In this document: in pieces, positions 6,702 through 15,825 of the stretch
How the letters are laid out: the number at the start of each line of letters is the position of its first letter
Numbering within the stretch: the stretch's first letter is position 1
Origin: WQXF01 sp031553615
Lineage (GTDB): Bacteria; Bacillota; Clostridia; Christensenellales; Aristaeellaceae
DNA length: 64,000 nucleotides
Direction of reading: 5' to 3'
Assembly (NCBI GenBank): GCA_031553615.1
Contig: JAVBLJ010000029.1
Coordinates: 1-64,000, forward strand
Notes under the pieces: generated by a model
What the model was told of the DNA's origin: nothing
What the model saw: the letters and a program-made list of their open reading frames with translations, nothing else
The model's database searches: none
Program-made: the position numbers and the translations under genes

Positions 6702-7694
6702 CTATTTTTCCATCATTTGATACACGCCCTGCCGCACCAGCGCATCGATGGTGGCCAGCGGGTCGGCGGCGCGCTTGCGGAGCTGCAGCGCGTGCCGGAA
6801 GGCGTTCCAGGCCGAGGGAAACGCCTGCGGCAGGCGGTGCTTGAAGTGCATGTACAGCGTATCGATGAACATCGAGAGCGCAAACTTGGAGACCAGGAAC
6901 GCATAGGAGCCGCGATAGGAGCGGAACAGGTTGCTCTCAATCAGGAAATCGCGCACCATCGCCAGTGCGGTGATGTTGTTGGCCAAGCGCTTGGGCGTGT
7001 ACGAGCCCATGAGGCTTCCCGCGCGGCGGCAGTAGGTGTACAGCGGCTGATGCACCACCGCCACCCGGCGCGCGCGGCAGAAGAGGCGGGGCATGGTGGC
7101 CATGTCCTCGAAAATGATGTTGGGGAAGGTGATGTTGCGATCGGTAAACAGCGTGCGCCGGAACAGCTTGTTCCAGGTGTAGCTTTTGATGGAAACATCG
7201 CGCACCGAAAGATGGAGCGCCTTCGCGCCGGTGAGCGCCTGGGGCAAAAAGCGCGGCATGATGGCGCGGATGCGCATCCCGTTTTCCAGCAGCATCGTGT
7301 AGGCGCACACCGATATATCAGCCTGCGTGCGGCGGATCGCGGTCAGCAGCTTTTCGGCGTAATCGGGCGCCACGTAATCGTCGCTATCTACGAAGGCGAC
7401 GAAGGGCGCTTGGCTGGCAGCCAACCCGGCGTTGCGTGCCGAACCTTGGCCGCCGTTGGGCTGATGCACCGCGCGGATGAAGCTATGCTTGGAGGCGTAC
7501 CAATCGGCGATTGCGCTGGAAGCATCGCTGGAACCGTCGTCCACCAACACGATCTCCACCGGTATGGTTTGGGCGATCAGCGAATCGACACAGCGCGAAA
7601 GGTAGGTGACCACGTTGTATACCGGCACGATGATGGCTACCTGTGGCCCATCGGCGTGCGAGGAGCGCACGGCGCCGGGCTCCTGCTGCAGCAT
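6702..7694 (-). CDS. Family 2 glycosyltransferase (GT-A fold)
   Basis: 330 residues; start follows GGAGGTGCTGCC. Residues about 17-125 contain the GT2 nucleotide-sugar core: VAIIVPVYNVVTYLSRCVDS, VEIVLVDDGSSD, the PNGGQGSARNAGL segment and FVDSDDY, the metal-binding DxD region. The C-terminal 200 residues are helical and variable, as in enzymes that decorate capsule, teichoic acid or surface glycans. No membrane segment is evident. It is a single gene with its own terminator, 90 bases after the nitroreductase gene on the same strand, so read-through from that promoter is possible. The sugar and acceptor cannot be predicted. Confidence 0.9.
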   Translation of the reverse strand: MLQQEPGAVRSSHADGPQVAIIVPVYNVVTYLSRCVDSLIAQTIPVEIVLVDDGSSDASSAIADWYASKHSFIRAVHQPNGGQGSARNAGLAASQAPFVAFVDSDDYVAPDYAEKLLTAIRRTQADISVCAYTMLLENGMRIRAIMPRFLPQALTGAKALHLSVRDVSIKSYTWNKLFRRTLFTDRNITFPNIIFEDMATMPRLFCRARRVAVVHQPLYTYCRRAGSLMGSYTPKRLANNITALAMVRDFLIESNLFRSYRGSYAFLVSKFALSMFIDTLYMHFKHRLPQAFPSAWNAFRHALQLRKRAADPLATIDALVRQGVYQMMEK

Positions 7695-7784
7695 GGCAGC
7701 ACCTCCATTTCCTTTCTCGGCGGGTTCAACCCAGAATGCCCGATTCGAACCAGGGGCTTTCTTTGATTCTATGCGGAGCTTTGC

Positions 7785-8501
7785 CTACTTCGCCTTGAAT
7801 TCCCAGCCTTTTTCCACCGGCTTCCACGTGCCCTGAGTGCCCGCGTTGAAGGCACCCACCGCCACGTGCAGCATGGCGATGCCGCGATCGAGGGGGCCGT
7901 AGCCGAAGTTGCCACCCGCGTCCAGCACCTGGATCGTGCCCTGCGCCACCACGAACTTCCAAGGCTGGCGGTTGATGGCCGAAGGTGCAAGTGCGGCGCA
8001 CTCCAGCGCCGAGCGTTGCCAAGCGGGCAGCGCCTTGATCTGCGCCTCGTCCAGCCCGCAGGTGGCGGAAAGGGGTTTGCGCTTGCGGTTCGGTTCGCCA
8101 GGGGTGCATTGACCAATGGCCAGCACGCAGCTGACGTGCTCGCCTTCCTTTAGCTTGGTCGCGATTTTGACAATGCTTTTATAGAAGCTTCCGCCCAGCC
8201 AGCAGGTGCCCAAGCCCATGGATGCGCATTCCAGCGCAATCGCTTCCCCGGCGTAGCCCTCCAGCTCGAGCGGAGCGTCCTTGGTTGCGATAATGGCGGC
8301 ATACACATCGGTGCCCTTGATGACGGAGCGCATGCCCGGGCCCTTCAGCAGCATGATGCGCACGCCCTGCCAGCTTACCTGCCGGGCCAGCGTGCCCAGG
8401 CGGCTCAGCTGTTCTTCGGTGGGGGCGGCGGTATACTTGCGCACCGATTGGCGCTTGGAAATGGCATCGAACCAGCGCGTTTCAAGCTTGGTTTCAAACA
8501 T
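7785..8501 (-). CDS. Nitroreductase family protein (TM1586-like)
   Basis: 238 residues. The chosen ATG has GGAGG eight bases upstream; the frame extends 25 codons further without a ribosome site. The N-terminus AISKRQSVRKY is the FMN-phosphate binding motif of nitroreductases. EGYAGEAIALECASMGLGTCWLGG and LAPSAINRQPWKF complete two half-domains, the arrangement seen in the TM1586_NiRdase branch where one chain folds like a pseudo-dimer. It is predicted to be a cytoplasmic FMN-dependent oxidoreductase; substrate unknown. A TTGACA-17-TAGAGT promoter lies about 65 bases upstream. Confidence 0.88.
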   Translation of the reverse strand: MFETKLETRWFDAISKRQSVRKYTAAPTEEQLSRLGTLARQVSWQGVRIMLLKGPGMRSVIKGTDVYAAIIATKDAPLELEGYAGEAIALECASMGLGTCWLGGSFYKSIVKIATKLKEGEHVSCVLAIGQCTPGEPNRKRKPLSATCGLDEAQIKALPAWQRSALECAALAPSAINRQPWKFVVAQGTIQVLDAGGNFGYGPLDRGIAMLHVAVGAFNAGTQGTWKPVEKGWEFKAK

Positions 8502-8566
8502 GGAAACAACCTCCGTATACGTACGAATCCCGGCAGGATGGGAAGTGGACAAACTCAACCATATAT

Positions 8567-8595
8567 ACTCTACCATGTGGTCGGGCTGGTGTCAA
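8567..8595 (-). promoter_or_regulatory. Promoter of the nitroreductase gene
   Basis: Read on the minus strand: TTGACA, 17 bases, TAGAGT, followed by a GGAGG ribosome site before the start at 8501. Confidence 0.6.
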
Positions 8596-8650
8596 ATGCA
8601 CAGTTTCGGCGTGCGAAATTGTGCGCGACGCGCGGATTTTCGCTTTTCGG

Positions 8651-8679
8651 TTGCAAAGTGCCTCCCGGCATGGCATACT
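8651..8679 (+). promoter_or_regulatory. Promoter of the exported two-domain protein
   Basis: TTGCAA, 17 bases, CATACT. It is divergent from the nitroreductase promoter about 60 bases away. Confidence 0.55.
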
Positions 8680-8775
8680 AATAGGAAAAGATGCCAGCAT
8701 TGGAAGGAACTGTGTGTGGGCCAAGCGAGCACACCCAATCGTGAAAACCATTCGGTGATATGGGGGGATACCTGC

Positions 8776-9972
8776 TTGAAGAAGAGGATTGCATGGGCGA
8801 TGGTCGCCTTGATGTGCATGGGGTGCATGGGTCAGGCGTGGGCCGATCGGGGTTCAGCGAGCTTCTCGGTCGAGTCGCCTATCCAAAAGAGCGACCTTCC
8901 CGCTTTTTTGCCCATGCTGCGTTGGGATATGAGCATGGAGCAGCTGCTTTCCGCGCAGCTGGGCGCGCCCCCTATCGTGACTGCGGACACCGTGGAATTC
9001 TACGGGGTGCCGCTGCTCGATTTGGAGGCCACGGTGGTCTGCACGTTTGGCGGAGTTCACTACGAGCGGCTGGATTGGCTGCTGGTAATACTCAACGACC
9101 GCACCGTGGAGCCCCAGGAGGCGTATCGGATGCTCAGCGCCGCGCTGAACAAACAGTACGGCGAACCCGGCTCAAAGCGGCGCGAATGGTCGACCCTGAC
9201 CAGCGGCGAGCGCACCGGCGGAGCCTCTGCGAAAGTCAGCGGCGCTTTTCAAGAGTTTTCTTACTACGAGGGCCTCAAGTTCCAGCTCTCCTGCACGCTG
9301 GAGGATTGGCAGGGCGAGATGGTGGCGTCGGCCCTGTTCCAGCGCGGCGTCGGCTCCGCGGTCGATTATAGCAACACCAAGATGAAGGAGAGCACGTTCA
9401 CCTCGCGCGCCAGCGTGTTTGAAGCGGTCGCCGCCACCCCCACGCCCACGCCCGTGCCGATCGTTTCCGCGCGCGATGCCAGGGCCACCGCGCTGCCCGG
9501 TTCCGCCTTGGTGCGCAGCGGCGTGCGCTGGGGCATGAGCCGGGAGGAGGCGCGGGCGCTGGAGGGCACGCAGGCCATAGAGGATAGTGAGCATTGGCTG
9601 CGCTACAGCATCGAGCAGGAGGGCGGCGAGCCCTACCTCCTGGCGTACTATTTTGAGGAGGATGCGCTCAAGCGCTTCTACCTGATTCAGCAGAACGATT
9701 TTGAGAACCTGAACGACCATATCGACATTTTTGAGGTCATTAGCGCAAAGATTACCGAAGCGCTGGGCGAGGCGGACGATTTCAAGGTCGACTGGGTGCG
9801 GGACGCATACCGGGGTCGGCCGGAGCATTACGGCCTCGCGGTGTCGTTGGGCGATTTGCGCGTGACCGAAATGTGGGTGAAGGAGGATGTCAGCATCACC
9901 CATGGCCTAGTGGGGGAGGATCACGAGATTACCCACTACCTGGAGTATGCCCAGCCCGATACCGCGAAGTAG
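8776..9972 (+). CDS. Exported protein with an internally duplicated domain (unknown function)
   Basis: 398 residues from a TTG start about eight bases after GGGGGG; the start is fixed by the signal peptide that follows at once (KKR, then AWAMVALMCMGCMGQAWA, cleavage expected after AWA, about residue 23). Residues 47-200 and 248-390 look like two copies of one domain: each opens with xRWxMSxEx (LRWDMSMEQ, VRWGMSREE), continues through an aromatic beta-rich stretch and ends with a helix before GEP/GEAD. A Thr-Pro linker (TPTPTPVP, about 221-228) joins them. No enzyme motif is visible; the family is not recognised. Monocistronic, with a promoter upstream and a terminator downstream. Confidence 0.8.
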   Translation: MKKRIAWAMVALMCMGCMGQAWADRGSASFSVESPIQKSDLPAFLPMLRWDMSMEQLLSAQLGAPPIVTADTVEFYGVPLLDLEATVVCTFGGVHYERLDWLLVILNDRTVEPQEAYRMLSAALNKQYGEPGSKRREWSTLTSGERTGGASAKVSGAFQEFSYYEGLKFQLSCTLEDWQGEMVASALFQRGVGSAVDYSNTKMKESTFTSRASVFEAVAATPTPTPVPIVSARDARATALPGSALVRSGVRWGMSREEARALEGTQAIEDSEHWLRYSIEQEGGEPYLLAYYFEEDALKRFYLIQQNDFENLNDHIDIFEVISAKITEALGEADDFKVDWVRDAYRGRPEHYGLAVSLGDLRVTEMWVKEDVSITHGLVGEDHEITHYLEYAQPDTAK

Positions 9973-10059
9973 TACGCGCGCCTTGTTAGGGTCGTACAAC
10001 GATCTCGGCTTTCTTTCTGCGTTTCTGGCTTGCTTGCCGAACAATATTCTGTATTCGAT

Positions 10060-10100
10060 ATCCGCGAACACCACCAGGGATTGTGGTTCGCGGATTTTTT
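10060..10100 (+). terminator. Terminator after the two-domain exported protein
   Basis: TCCGCGAAC/GTTCGCGGA stem followed by six T. It is immediately followed by the pflB promoter. Confidence 0.85.
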
Positions 10101-10104
10101 GCGC

Positions 10105-10133
10105 TTGACAGTCCCGCGCTTGTGCGGTATGCT
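10105..10133 (+). promoter_or_regulatory. Promoter of pflB-pflA
   Basis: TTGACA, 17 bases, TATGCT, leaving a leader of about 75 bases before the pflB start. Confidence 0.8.
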
Positions 10134-10215
10134 CTTCGTGCGCGTTTCAGCGGCTTTGCCGCGATGTTTGCGAAATATTTCAGGAATGCTCGACCGATCG
10201 CGGGAGGGAAGACGA

Positions 10216-12504
10216 ATGATCGAAAAGACAGCGGTTGCCGAAAAAGCTTGGCGCGGTTACATCCCCGGCGAATGGCGGGGTGCCATCGACGTCCGCGATT
10301 TTATACAGAAAAACTATACGCCCTACACGGGTGATTCCTCCTTCCTGACCGAGCCGACCGGCGATACCGCCGAGCTCAACCGGCAGTATGCCTCGCTGTG
10401 CGTCCTCGAGCGCGCCAAGGGTGGTGTGCTGGATATCGATACCGACACCGTATCCTCGCTCACCTCCCATGCGCCCGGCTACCTTTGCCGCGAGCGCGAG
10501 CGCATTGTGGGCTCCCAGACCGATCGGCCGTTGCGCCGCGCCGTCAATCCCTTTGGCGGCATCCGCATGGCGGAGAGCGCTTGCCATGCCTACGGCTATG
10601 AGCTGGGCGAGGAGGTGCGCCAAGCGTTCGCCTACCGCACCACCCACAACGACGGCGTGTTCCGCGTGTACAGCGCCGAGATGCGCGCCGCGCGCCGCTG
10701 CGGCATCATCACGGGCCTGCCCGACGCCTATGGGCGCGGACGCATCATTGGCGATTACCGCCGCGTGCCGCTCTACGGCACAGCTGCGCTCATCCGCGAA
10801 AAGCAGGCTGACATGGCCGAGCTGCAGACCCGCGTGATGGATGCGGACAACATCCGCCTATGCGAAGAGGTATATCGGCAGATCGACTTCCTGAAAAAGC
10901 TGGAGGAGATGGCCGCCGCCTACGGCTTCGACGTGAGCCAACCCGCCTGCGACGGGCGCGAGGCCGTCCAATGGTTATATTTCGCCTATTTGGGAGCGAT
11001 CAAGGAGCAGAACGGCGCGGCGATGTCGCTGGGCCGGGTCGGAGTCTTTCTGGATATTTATTTTCAGCGCGATTTGGCGGAAGGCGTGCGCACCGAAACA
11101 GAAATTCAGGAGCTGGTCGATCAGCTCGTGCTCAAGCTGCGCATGACGCGCCAGCTGCGAACCCCTGATTATAATCAGCTTTTTGCGGGCGACCCTACCT
11201 GGGTGACCGAGGCCGTGGGCGGCGTGGGCGAGGATGGCCGCCCGCTGGTGACCCGCACCGCTTTCCGCTTCCTGCATACCCTCACCAACCTGGGCTCTGC
11301 GCCCGAACCCAATCTCACCGTGCTCTGGTCGGCCGCGCTGCCCGAGCCCTTCAAGCGGTACTGCGCGCACATGTCCATCGAGACCGATGCGCTGCAATAC
11401 GAGAATGACGACCTGATGCGCCCGCGCTTCGGCGATGATTATGGCATCGCCTGCTGTGTCTCTGCCGCCCAAATCGGCAAGCAGATGCAGTTCTTTGGCG
11501 CGCGCTGCAACATCGCCAAGCTGCTGCTGTTTGCGCTCAACCGAGGTCGCGATGAGCTTTCCGATGAGCAGGTGGGCCCCAAGCTGCCCGCCGAGCTGGC
11601 GATGTTGCCGCTGGAGCAGGCCGATCCGGAGAGCGGCAAGCCCGTGCTGGTATATGAAACGGTGCGCGCGCGCTATCTCTTCTATTTGAAGTGGCTCACG
11701 CGGCTCTACGTGAACACCCTCAATGTGATCCACGCCATGCACGATAAGTACGCCTATGAAAAGCTGCAAATGGCGCTGCACGATACCGAGGTGCATCGCT
11801 TCATGGCCTTTGGTCTGGCCGGGCTTTCCGTGGCCACCGATTCGCTGAGCGCCATCCGCTATGCGCGCGTATCGCCGCGCCGCAACGAAGCCGGATTGAT
11901 TACCGATTTTGATATCGAGGGCCAGTACCCCGCCTTTGGCAATGACGATGACCGCGTGGATTCCATCGCGCGGGTTCTGTGCGAGGAGTTCATGGCCGAG
12001 CTGCGCCTCACGCCCACCTACCGGAATGCGGAGCATACGCTTTCGGTGCTCACCATCACCTCCAACGTGGTCTACGGCAAAAAGACCGGAGCCACCCCCG
12101 ATGGCCGCCGCCATGGCGAGCCCTTTGCGCCCGGAGCCAACCCCATGCATGGTCGCGAGAGCATGGGCGCGCTCGCCTCCCTGAATTCGGTGGCCAAGCT
12201 GCCCTACGACTGCTGCCGCGATGGCATCTCCAATACGCTCACCGTCACCCCCGATTCCCTGGGCGCGAGCGTTTCGACGCGCCGGGATTCGCTTTGTTCG
12301 CTGCTCGACGGCTACTTTGCGCAGCAAGCGCACCATTTGAACGTAAACGTGCTGCGCCGCGAGCAGCTTGAGGACGCGATGACCCATCCTGAAAAATATC
12401 CGAACCTGACGGTGCGCGTTTCAGGCTACGCGGTGCTGTTCAACAGCTTGGAGCCGGATCAGCAGCGGGAGGTGCTGGCGCGCACCTTCCATTCCGCGCT
12501 GTGA
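10216..12504 (+). CDS. pflB: Pyruvate formate-lyase (formate C-acetyltransferase)
   Basis: 762 residues, the usual length. The ATG follows GGGAGGGAAGACGA; the open frame upstream of it has no start signal. The paired active-site cysteines are Cys413-Cys414 in GIACCVSAAQIGKQMQFFGAR, and the glycyl-radical loop near the C-terminus is RVSGYAV with Gly737. It converts pyruvate and CoA to acetyl-CoA and formate in the cytoplasm under anaerobic conditions. The C-terminal Gly loop and the Cys pair separate it from glycerol dehydratase-type relatives. The activating enzyme follows with a short overlap, so lyase and activase are made together, a marker of an anaerobic fermenter. Confidence 0.97.
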   Translation: MIEKTAVAEKAWRGYIPGEWRGAIDVRDFIQKNYTPYTGDSSFLTEPTGDTAELNRQYASLCVLERAKGGVLDIDTDTVSSLTSHAPGYLCRERERIVGSQTDRPLRRAVNPFGGIRMAESACHAYGYELGEEVRQAFAYRTTHNDGVFRVYSAEMRAARRCGIITGLPDAYGRGRIIGDYRRVPLYGTAALIREKQADMAELQTRVMDADNIRLCEEVYRQIDFLKKLEEMAAAYGFDVSQPACDGREAVQWLYFAYLGAIKEQNGAAMSLGRVGVFLDIYFQRDLAEGVRTETEIQELVDQLVLKLRMTRQLRTPDYNQLFAGDPTWVTEAVGGVGEDGRPLVTRTAFRFLHTLTNLGSAPEPNLTVLWSAALPEPFKRYCAHMSIETDALQYENDDLMRPRFGDDYGIACCVSAAQIGKQMQFFGARCNIAKLLLFALNRGRDELSDEQVGPKLPAELAMLPLEQADPESGKPVLVYETVRARYLFYLKWLTRLYVNTLNVIHAMHDKYAYEKLQMALHDTEVHRFMAFGLAGLSVATDSLSAIRYARVSPRRNEAGLITDFDIEGQYPAFGNDDDRVDSIARVLCEEFMAELRLTPTYRNAEHTLSVLTITSNVVYGKKTGATPDGRRHGEPFAPGANPMHGRESMGALASLNSVAKLPYDCCRDGISNTLTVTPDSLGASVSTRRDSLCSLLDGYFAQQAHHLNVNVLRREQLEDAMTHPEKYPNLTVRVSGYAVLFNSLEPDQQREVLARTFHSAL

Positions 12505-13283
12505 GCGGTTCCTTTCGTGCTATGAGCAGTTCATCCCGCGCTGGGAGCGGGCTTGGCCGCTTGCATTCGGTGCAGACCCTGGGCGCGGTCGATGGGCCGG
12601 GCCTGCGCTTCGTAGCTTTCCTGCAGGGCTGCCCCATGCGGTGCGCCTACTGCCACAATCCCGATACCTGGTCCCTGAACGGGGGCCGAACCATTTCCGC
12701 CGAGGCGCTGGTGGCGCAGGCGGCCCGCTATCGCCCCTACTTCGGCGAGACGGGCGGCCTCACGCTTTCCGGGGGAGAGCCGCTGATTCAGGCGGCTTTT
12801 TGTGTACGGGTGGCGAAGCTCTGCCGCGCGCAGGGCATCGGGGTTTGTCTGGATACCTCGGGTTGCCGCGTGGAGGCTGCCACCGTCGAGCTCCTGGGGC
12901 TGGTCGATCTGGTGATCCTCGATATCAAGCACGCCGACCCCGAAGCGTTTTTGCGCCTGACCGGGCGGCGGATGGAAGCGACGCTCTCCTTCCTGAAAAT
13001 CTGCAAGCAGCAGCGCGTGCCGCTCTGGATTCGGCAGGTGACCCTTCCGGGCTGGACCGACGAACCCGCCCAGATCGACCGGCTGGCCGCGTTGCTCGAA
13101 GGCGCGGACGTGCGCCGCGCGGAGCTGCTGCCGTATCACACGCTGGGCCGCGCGAAGTGGGATGCGCTCGGCGAACCCTACGCCCTCGACGGGGTTCCCG
13201 AACCCACCCGCGAATCTGTGGCTGCGCTGCAGCTGCGCCTGAACGCCGCGCTGGGTTTGGCGGATCGGCTGGATTCCGTGTAG
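12501..13283 (+). CDS. pflA: Pyruvate formate-lyase activating enzyme (radical SAM)
   Basis: 260 residues if translation starts at the GTG overlapping the pflB stop; an ATG seven codons later is an alternative, and neither has a strong ribosome site, which fits translational coupling. The radical-SAM cluster motif is GCPMRCAYCHNPDTW (Cys44, Cys48, Cys51), followed by GGLTLSGGEPL, the SAM-binding GGE segment. DIKHADPEAF and the C-terminal LPYHTLGRAKW are typical of PflA. It uses a 4Fe-4S cluster and S-adenosylmethionine to put the glycyl radical on Gly737 of PflB. Confidence 0.96.
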   Translation: MSGSFRAMSSSSRAGSGLGRLHSVQTLGAVDGPGLRFVAFLQGCPMRCAYCHNPDTWSLNGGRTISAEALVAQAARYRPYFGETGGLTLSGGEPLIQAAFCVRVAKLCRAQGIGVCLDTSGCRVEAATVELLGLVDLVILDIKHADPEAFLRLTGRRMEATLSFLKICKQQRVPLWIRQVTLPGWTDEPAQIDRLAALLEGADVRRAELLPYHTLGRAKWDALGEPYALDGVPEPTRESVAALQLRLNAALGLADRLDSV

Positions 13284-13326
13284 GGAAAGCCCTTCCTGAT
13301 TTGAACAGCCAGATTGGTATGCCGTG

Positions 13327-13385
13327 CGAAGGTCCAGGTCGACCGCAAAGCCCTGGTCGCCCTTCGAAAAGGGCGAAACGACCTT
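13327..13385. repeat. Palindromic intergenic repeat, family R, copy 2 (short)
   Basis: Shares the GACCGCAAAGCCC core and flanking CGAAGG with the copy near 4.15 kb. It forms hairpins CCAGG/CCTGG and CGCCCTT/AAGGGCG. It lies between pflA and the CHAP amidase promoter. Confidence 0.6.
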
Positions 13386-13455
13386 CACTGCGCATCGTTT
13401 TTTCTCTCGTGTCTTTTACGCAAGGATTTCGTCTTGATCCAACTTTTGCAAAGCC

Positions 13456-13484
13456 TTGGGTTCTTGCCCTACATGTGGTATACT
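13456..13484 (+). promoter_or_regulatory. Promoter of the CHAP amidase gene
   Basis: TTGGGT, 17 bases, TATACT; a TG two bases before the -10 hexamer (TGGTATACT) gives an extended -10 element. Confidence 0.6.
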
Positions 13485-13528
13485 CTCGGAAGGGAACCAC
13501 TCACATTTTGCAAAAAGGAGCAATGCCT

Positions 13529-14272
13529 ATGATTTGCGTGAAACGCACGGGCGTGCGTGCGGCGCTGTCGCTCTTCCTGATTTTCACCGCACTCTCTCCG
13601 CTGAGCGCCTTCGCCGCCGAAGCGCCCGCCGCCACACCGCCGCCGGAAAGCAAGCCTGCCAAAGCCACCGAGACCGGCGAGCCCACCATGCCGCAGCAGA
13701 TCGCCGACATGGTCCGCATTGCGCAGGAGGAGGCCATCGCCGCCAATAAGGAGACCATGCCGCGCAACAACAAGTACACGGTTTGGTACTTCGGCGATCA
13801 GCGCAAGGTCGGCTGGTGTTCCAATTTCGTAAGCTGGTGCGCCAATGAGGCCGGCATCTCCCTCCTGAAAGACGACGACGCCGTGCCCATGCCCGACGAT
13901 GCGGTGTTCGTGACCAACGAGGCCAAGGTGCCCAACACCTTCGTGGCATACAACTTGGCCGAGCGCATCACCGATATTCCCCGTCCTGGCTATGAGGTGA
14001 TCTACGGGGTGATCGGCAGCACGCCGTATACCCACGTGGGCATTGTGGAAACGGTGAAGGATTTGGGCGATGGTGTTTACGAGCTGACTACCATCGAAGG
14101 CAACGTATCCAACACCGTCAAGCGCTACTGCTACCGCTATCATCTGAATCCCAAGGTGGCGCATCGCAACTTCAAAGCCGTCCCGGCTGAAGAGCAAACC
14201 CGCGACGATGCCCAGTACAAGCTGCACAAAGAGAATTGGTACATCACTGGTTTCGGCCAAACCTGGAAGTAG
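13529..14272 (+). CDS. Exported CHAP-domain amidase/peptidase
   Basis: 247 residues. The ATG chosen lies eight bases after AAGGAG; an ATG two codons earlier is too close. A signal peptide (VRAALSLFLIFTALSPLSAFA) is followed by a Pro/Lys/Glu linker to about residue 55. The CHAP domain begins near residue 75: GWCSNFVSWCANEAGI holds the catalytic Cys, and YTHVGIVETV holds the His. A further acidic or Asn residue is likely in ELTTIEGNVSN. CHAP enzymes cut peptidoglycan peptide bridges or N-acetylmuramoyl-alanine amide bonds. It is a single gene between its promoter and a strong terminator. It probably serves cell-wall turnover or separation (inference). Confidence 0.88.
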   Translation: MICVKRTGVRAALSLFLIFTALSPLSAFAAEAPAATPPPESKPAKATETGEPTMPQQIADMVRIAQEEAIAANKETMPRNNKYTVWYFGDQRKVGWCSNFVSWCANEAGISLLKDDDAVPMPDDAVFVTNEAKVPNTFVAYNLAERITDIPRPGYEVIYGVIGSTPYTHVGIVETVKDLGDGVYELTTIEGNVSNTVKRYCYRYHLNPKVAHRNFKAVPAEEQTRDDAQYKLHKENWYITGFGQTWK

Positions 14273-14405
14273 CCGGTGTAATGCAACGGTCATTCACGAT
14301 TTTGCTCGTTCCTGATTTTCCCCGTTGTGCTGCCGTGATTCCGGGCTGTGCCACTTCGCTCCAAACCACGCCGCTTTCTTCCTCAACAACCTTCCTTTCG
14401 CTCAG

Positions 14406-14448
14406 ACCGCGCCGCTCTCTTAAGCAATGAAGAGAGGCGCGGTTTTTT
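14406..14448 (+). terminator. Terminator of the CHAP amidase gene
   Basis: CCGCGCC-GCTCTCTT paired with AAGAGAG-GCGCGG, followed by six T. Confidence 0.9.
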
Positions 14449-15825
14449 CAACCCTTTCTTAAGAATTGCATAGTTAGTATTTCCATCGCAATTTCGCCGA
14501 TTGGCGCAGACCCTCCTGAAAATCGCAGCCCTCAAAACCTTAAGCACGGCATAAGGATTTCGAGCCGCGTTCTTTTTGTGCGCTGTTCGGTGCTTCTTTA
14601 TCATTTCATATTGGGGTGGAGGCGCGTCCTGATTTTTTGGTTTGAACCGTAAAGCGTTGATTTTGCAGCAAAAGCGCGCGAAGGTGCGGATCAAAATTTC
14701 GCTTTTTGTCCCGCTCGCTGAAAATGACGGAAATCATGCCTGTGTAACCGAGAATAGTGCTGCGGTGTGACAGACCGACCGACGGTCTACTGTGACGGAA
14801 TGCGGACAAATGAGTTGCGGGGATTTTGCGGGCGAGGGTGGAAGGGGCAGAAAGTGAGGCGATTCCTAGGAATTTGATCCTTTCCGGGAACAGCGGCTGG
14901 GTGAATGCTCGAAGTACCCGGCAAAAGATGCTTCCTGATTTATTGCAAAATGCGCAGTGATACGGGTAATCGCTATGTGGTTTCACGTTTCATGGGAAAG
15001 TTAAATCGAAGTTAAGCGTGAGGAAAAACTTAAGGTTCAAGCAGAACTTCATAATTGACTTTAGAATTGATATATCTAGTAGCGAGAAGCATAGGAAAAC
15101 ACAACATATTGTGCATAATGCGAAATCAATACGTACATGTAGTCGCTTTCCGTTTTCAGTAAAAAGGCCGAAGTCTGGAAATGGGGAAAGAAATTGCGCG
15201 AAAAACACAAAATGTAGATGAAAATATTATGGAATTATACGATTGACACGGTTCGGAAATGGGCGAAATACAGACCGAAGTCTGTTCAAATATGAAGCGC
15301 TAGTGACAAGCGTAATGATTGGGTGTAGGGGTGCATTCTGTCGTGCATTCTGAAGTGAGCCTTAATGTTGAGAAAACCGACCATGTTTTGGATTGTATAA
15401 AAAGAAGATATTGGGAAAAAATGCATAGCGGTGAAGGACATGCGTTTGTTTTGGTGTGTTTCGCGCATATTTACTCACTGTCTTGTTGCCAAAATGCATA
15501 TCTAACGGAAATATGACGATGATAATATAATTATTTCTCGTAACGTAACATTGCAACTATCTAGGTTTCATCAGGGAAAATGGAATACTAAATTGGGATT
15601 AATAGGTTCTGAATTGTTGACGCATGTGGACGCAAAATGATACCATGCAAGTAGAAAAAAAGGTGGGGAAGCCTGACATTTCAGCATTTATTGGCGTCGT
15701 TTATCAATTTTATAGCCGATATTCTTAATCTTCCTTACCAAGCCCACGCACTTTTTATACAAACACCGACCTGTTTGTCGCACAGAGCACCACAGAGCAA
15801 CGCAACGAAAGGATCGTGAGTACAT
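14449..15825. other. AT-rich gene-free stretch upstream of the giant surface gene
   Basis: About 1.4 kb without a convincing gene. Composition shifts sharply from the GC-rich surroundings to clearly AT-rich between about 15000 and 15800. Short open frames on both strands have no ribosome site or recognisable domain. A small palindrome, ACAGAC-CGAA-GTCTGT, lies at about 15270-15285. The distal end carries the candidate promoter and a leader of about 170 bases for the giant gene. Confidence 0.6.
15617..15646 (+). promoter_or_regulatory. Candidate promoter of the giant surface gene
   Basis: TTGACG, 18 bases, TACCAT, about 180 bases before the start codon. The -10 match is only fair. Confidence 0.4.

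Noticed and set aside
7738..7760. tRNA T-arm-like GATTCGAACC on the minus strand between two genes
   Set aside because: Only the T-loop motif matches; the flanking bases do not form a T stem and no acceptor, D or anticodon arm is present.
14606..14986. 126-codon open frame on the minus strand in the AT-rich stretch
   Set aside because: No ribosome site, no recognisable domain, and it spans a GC-to-AT transition; composition is not like a coding sequence.
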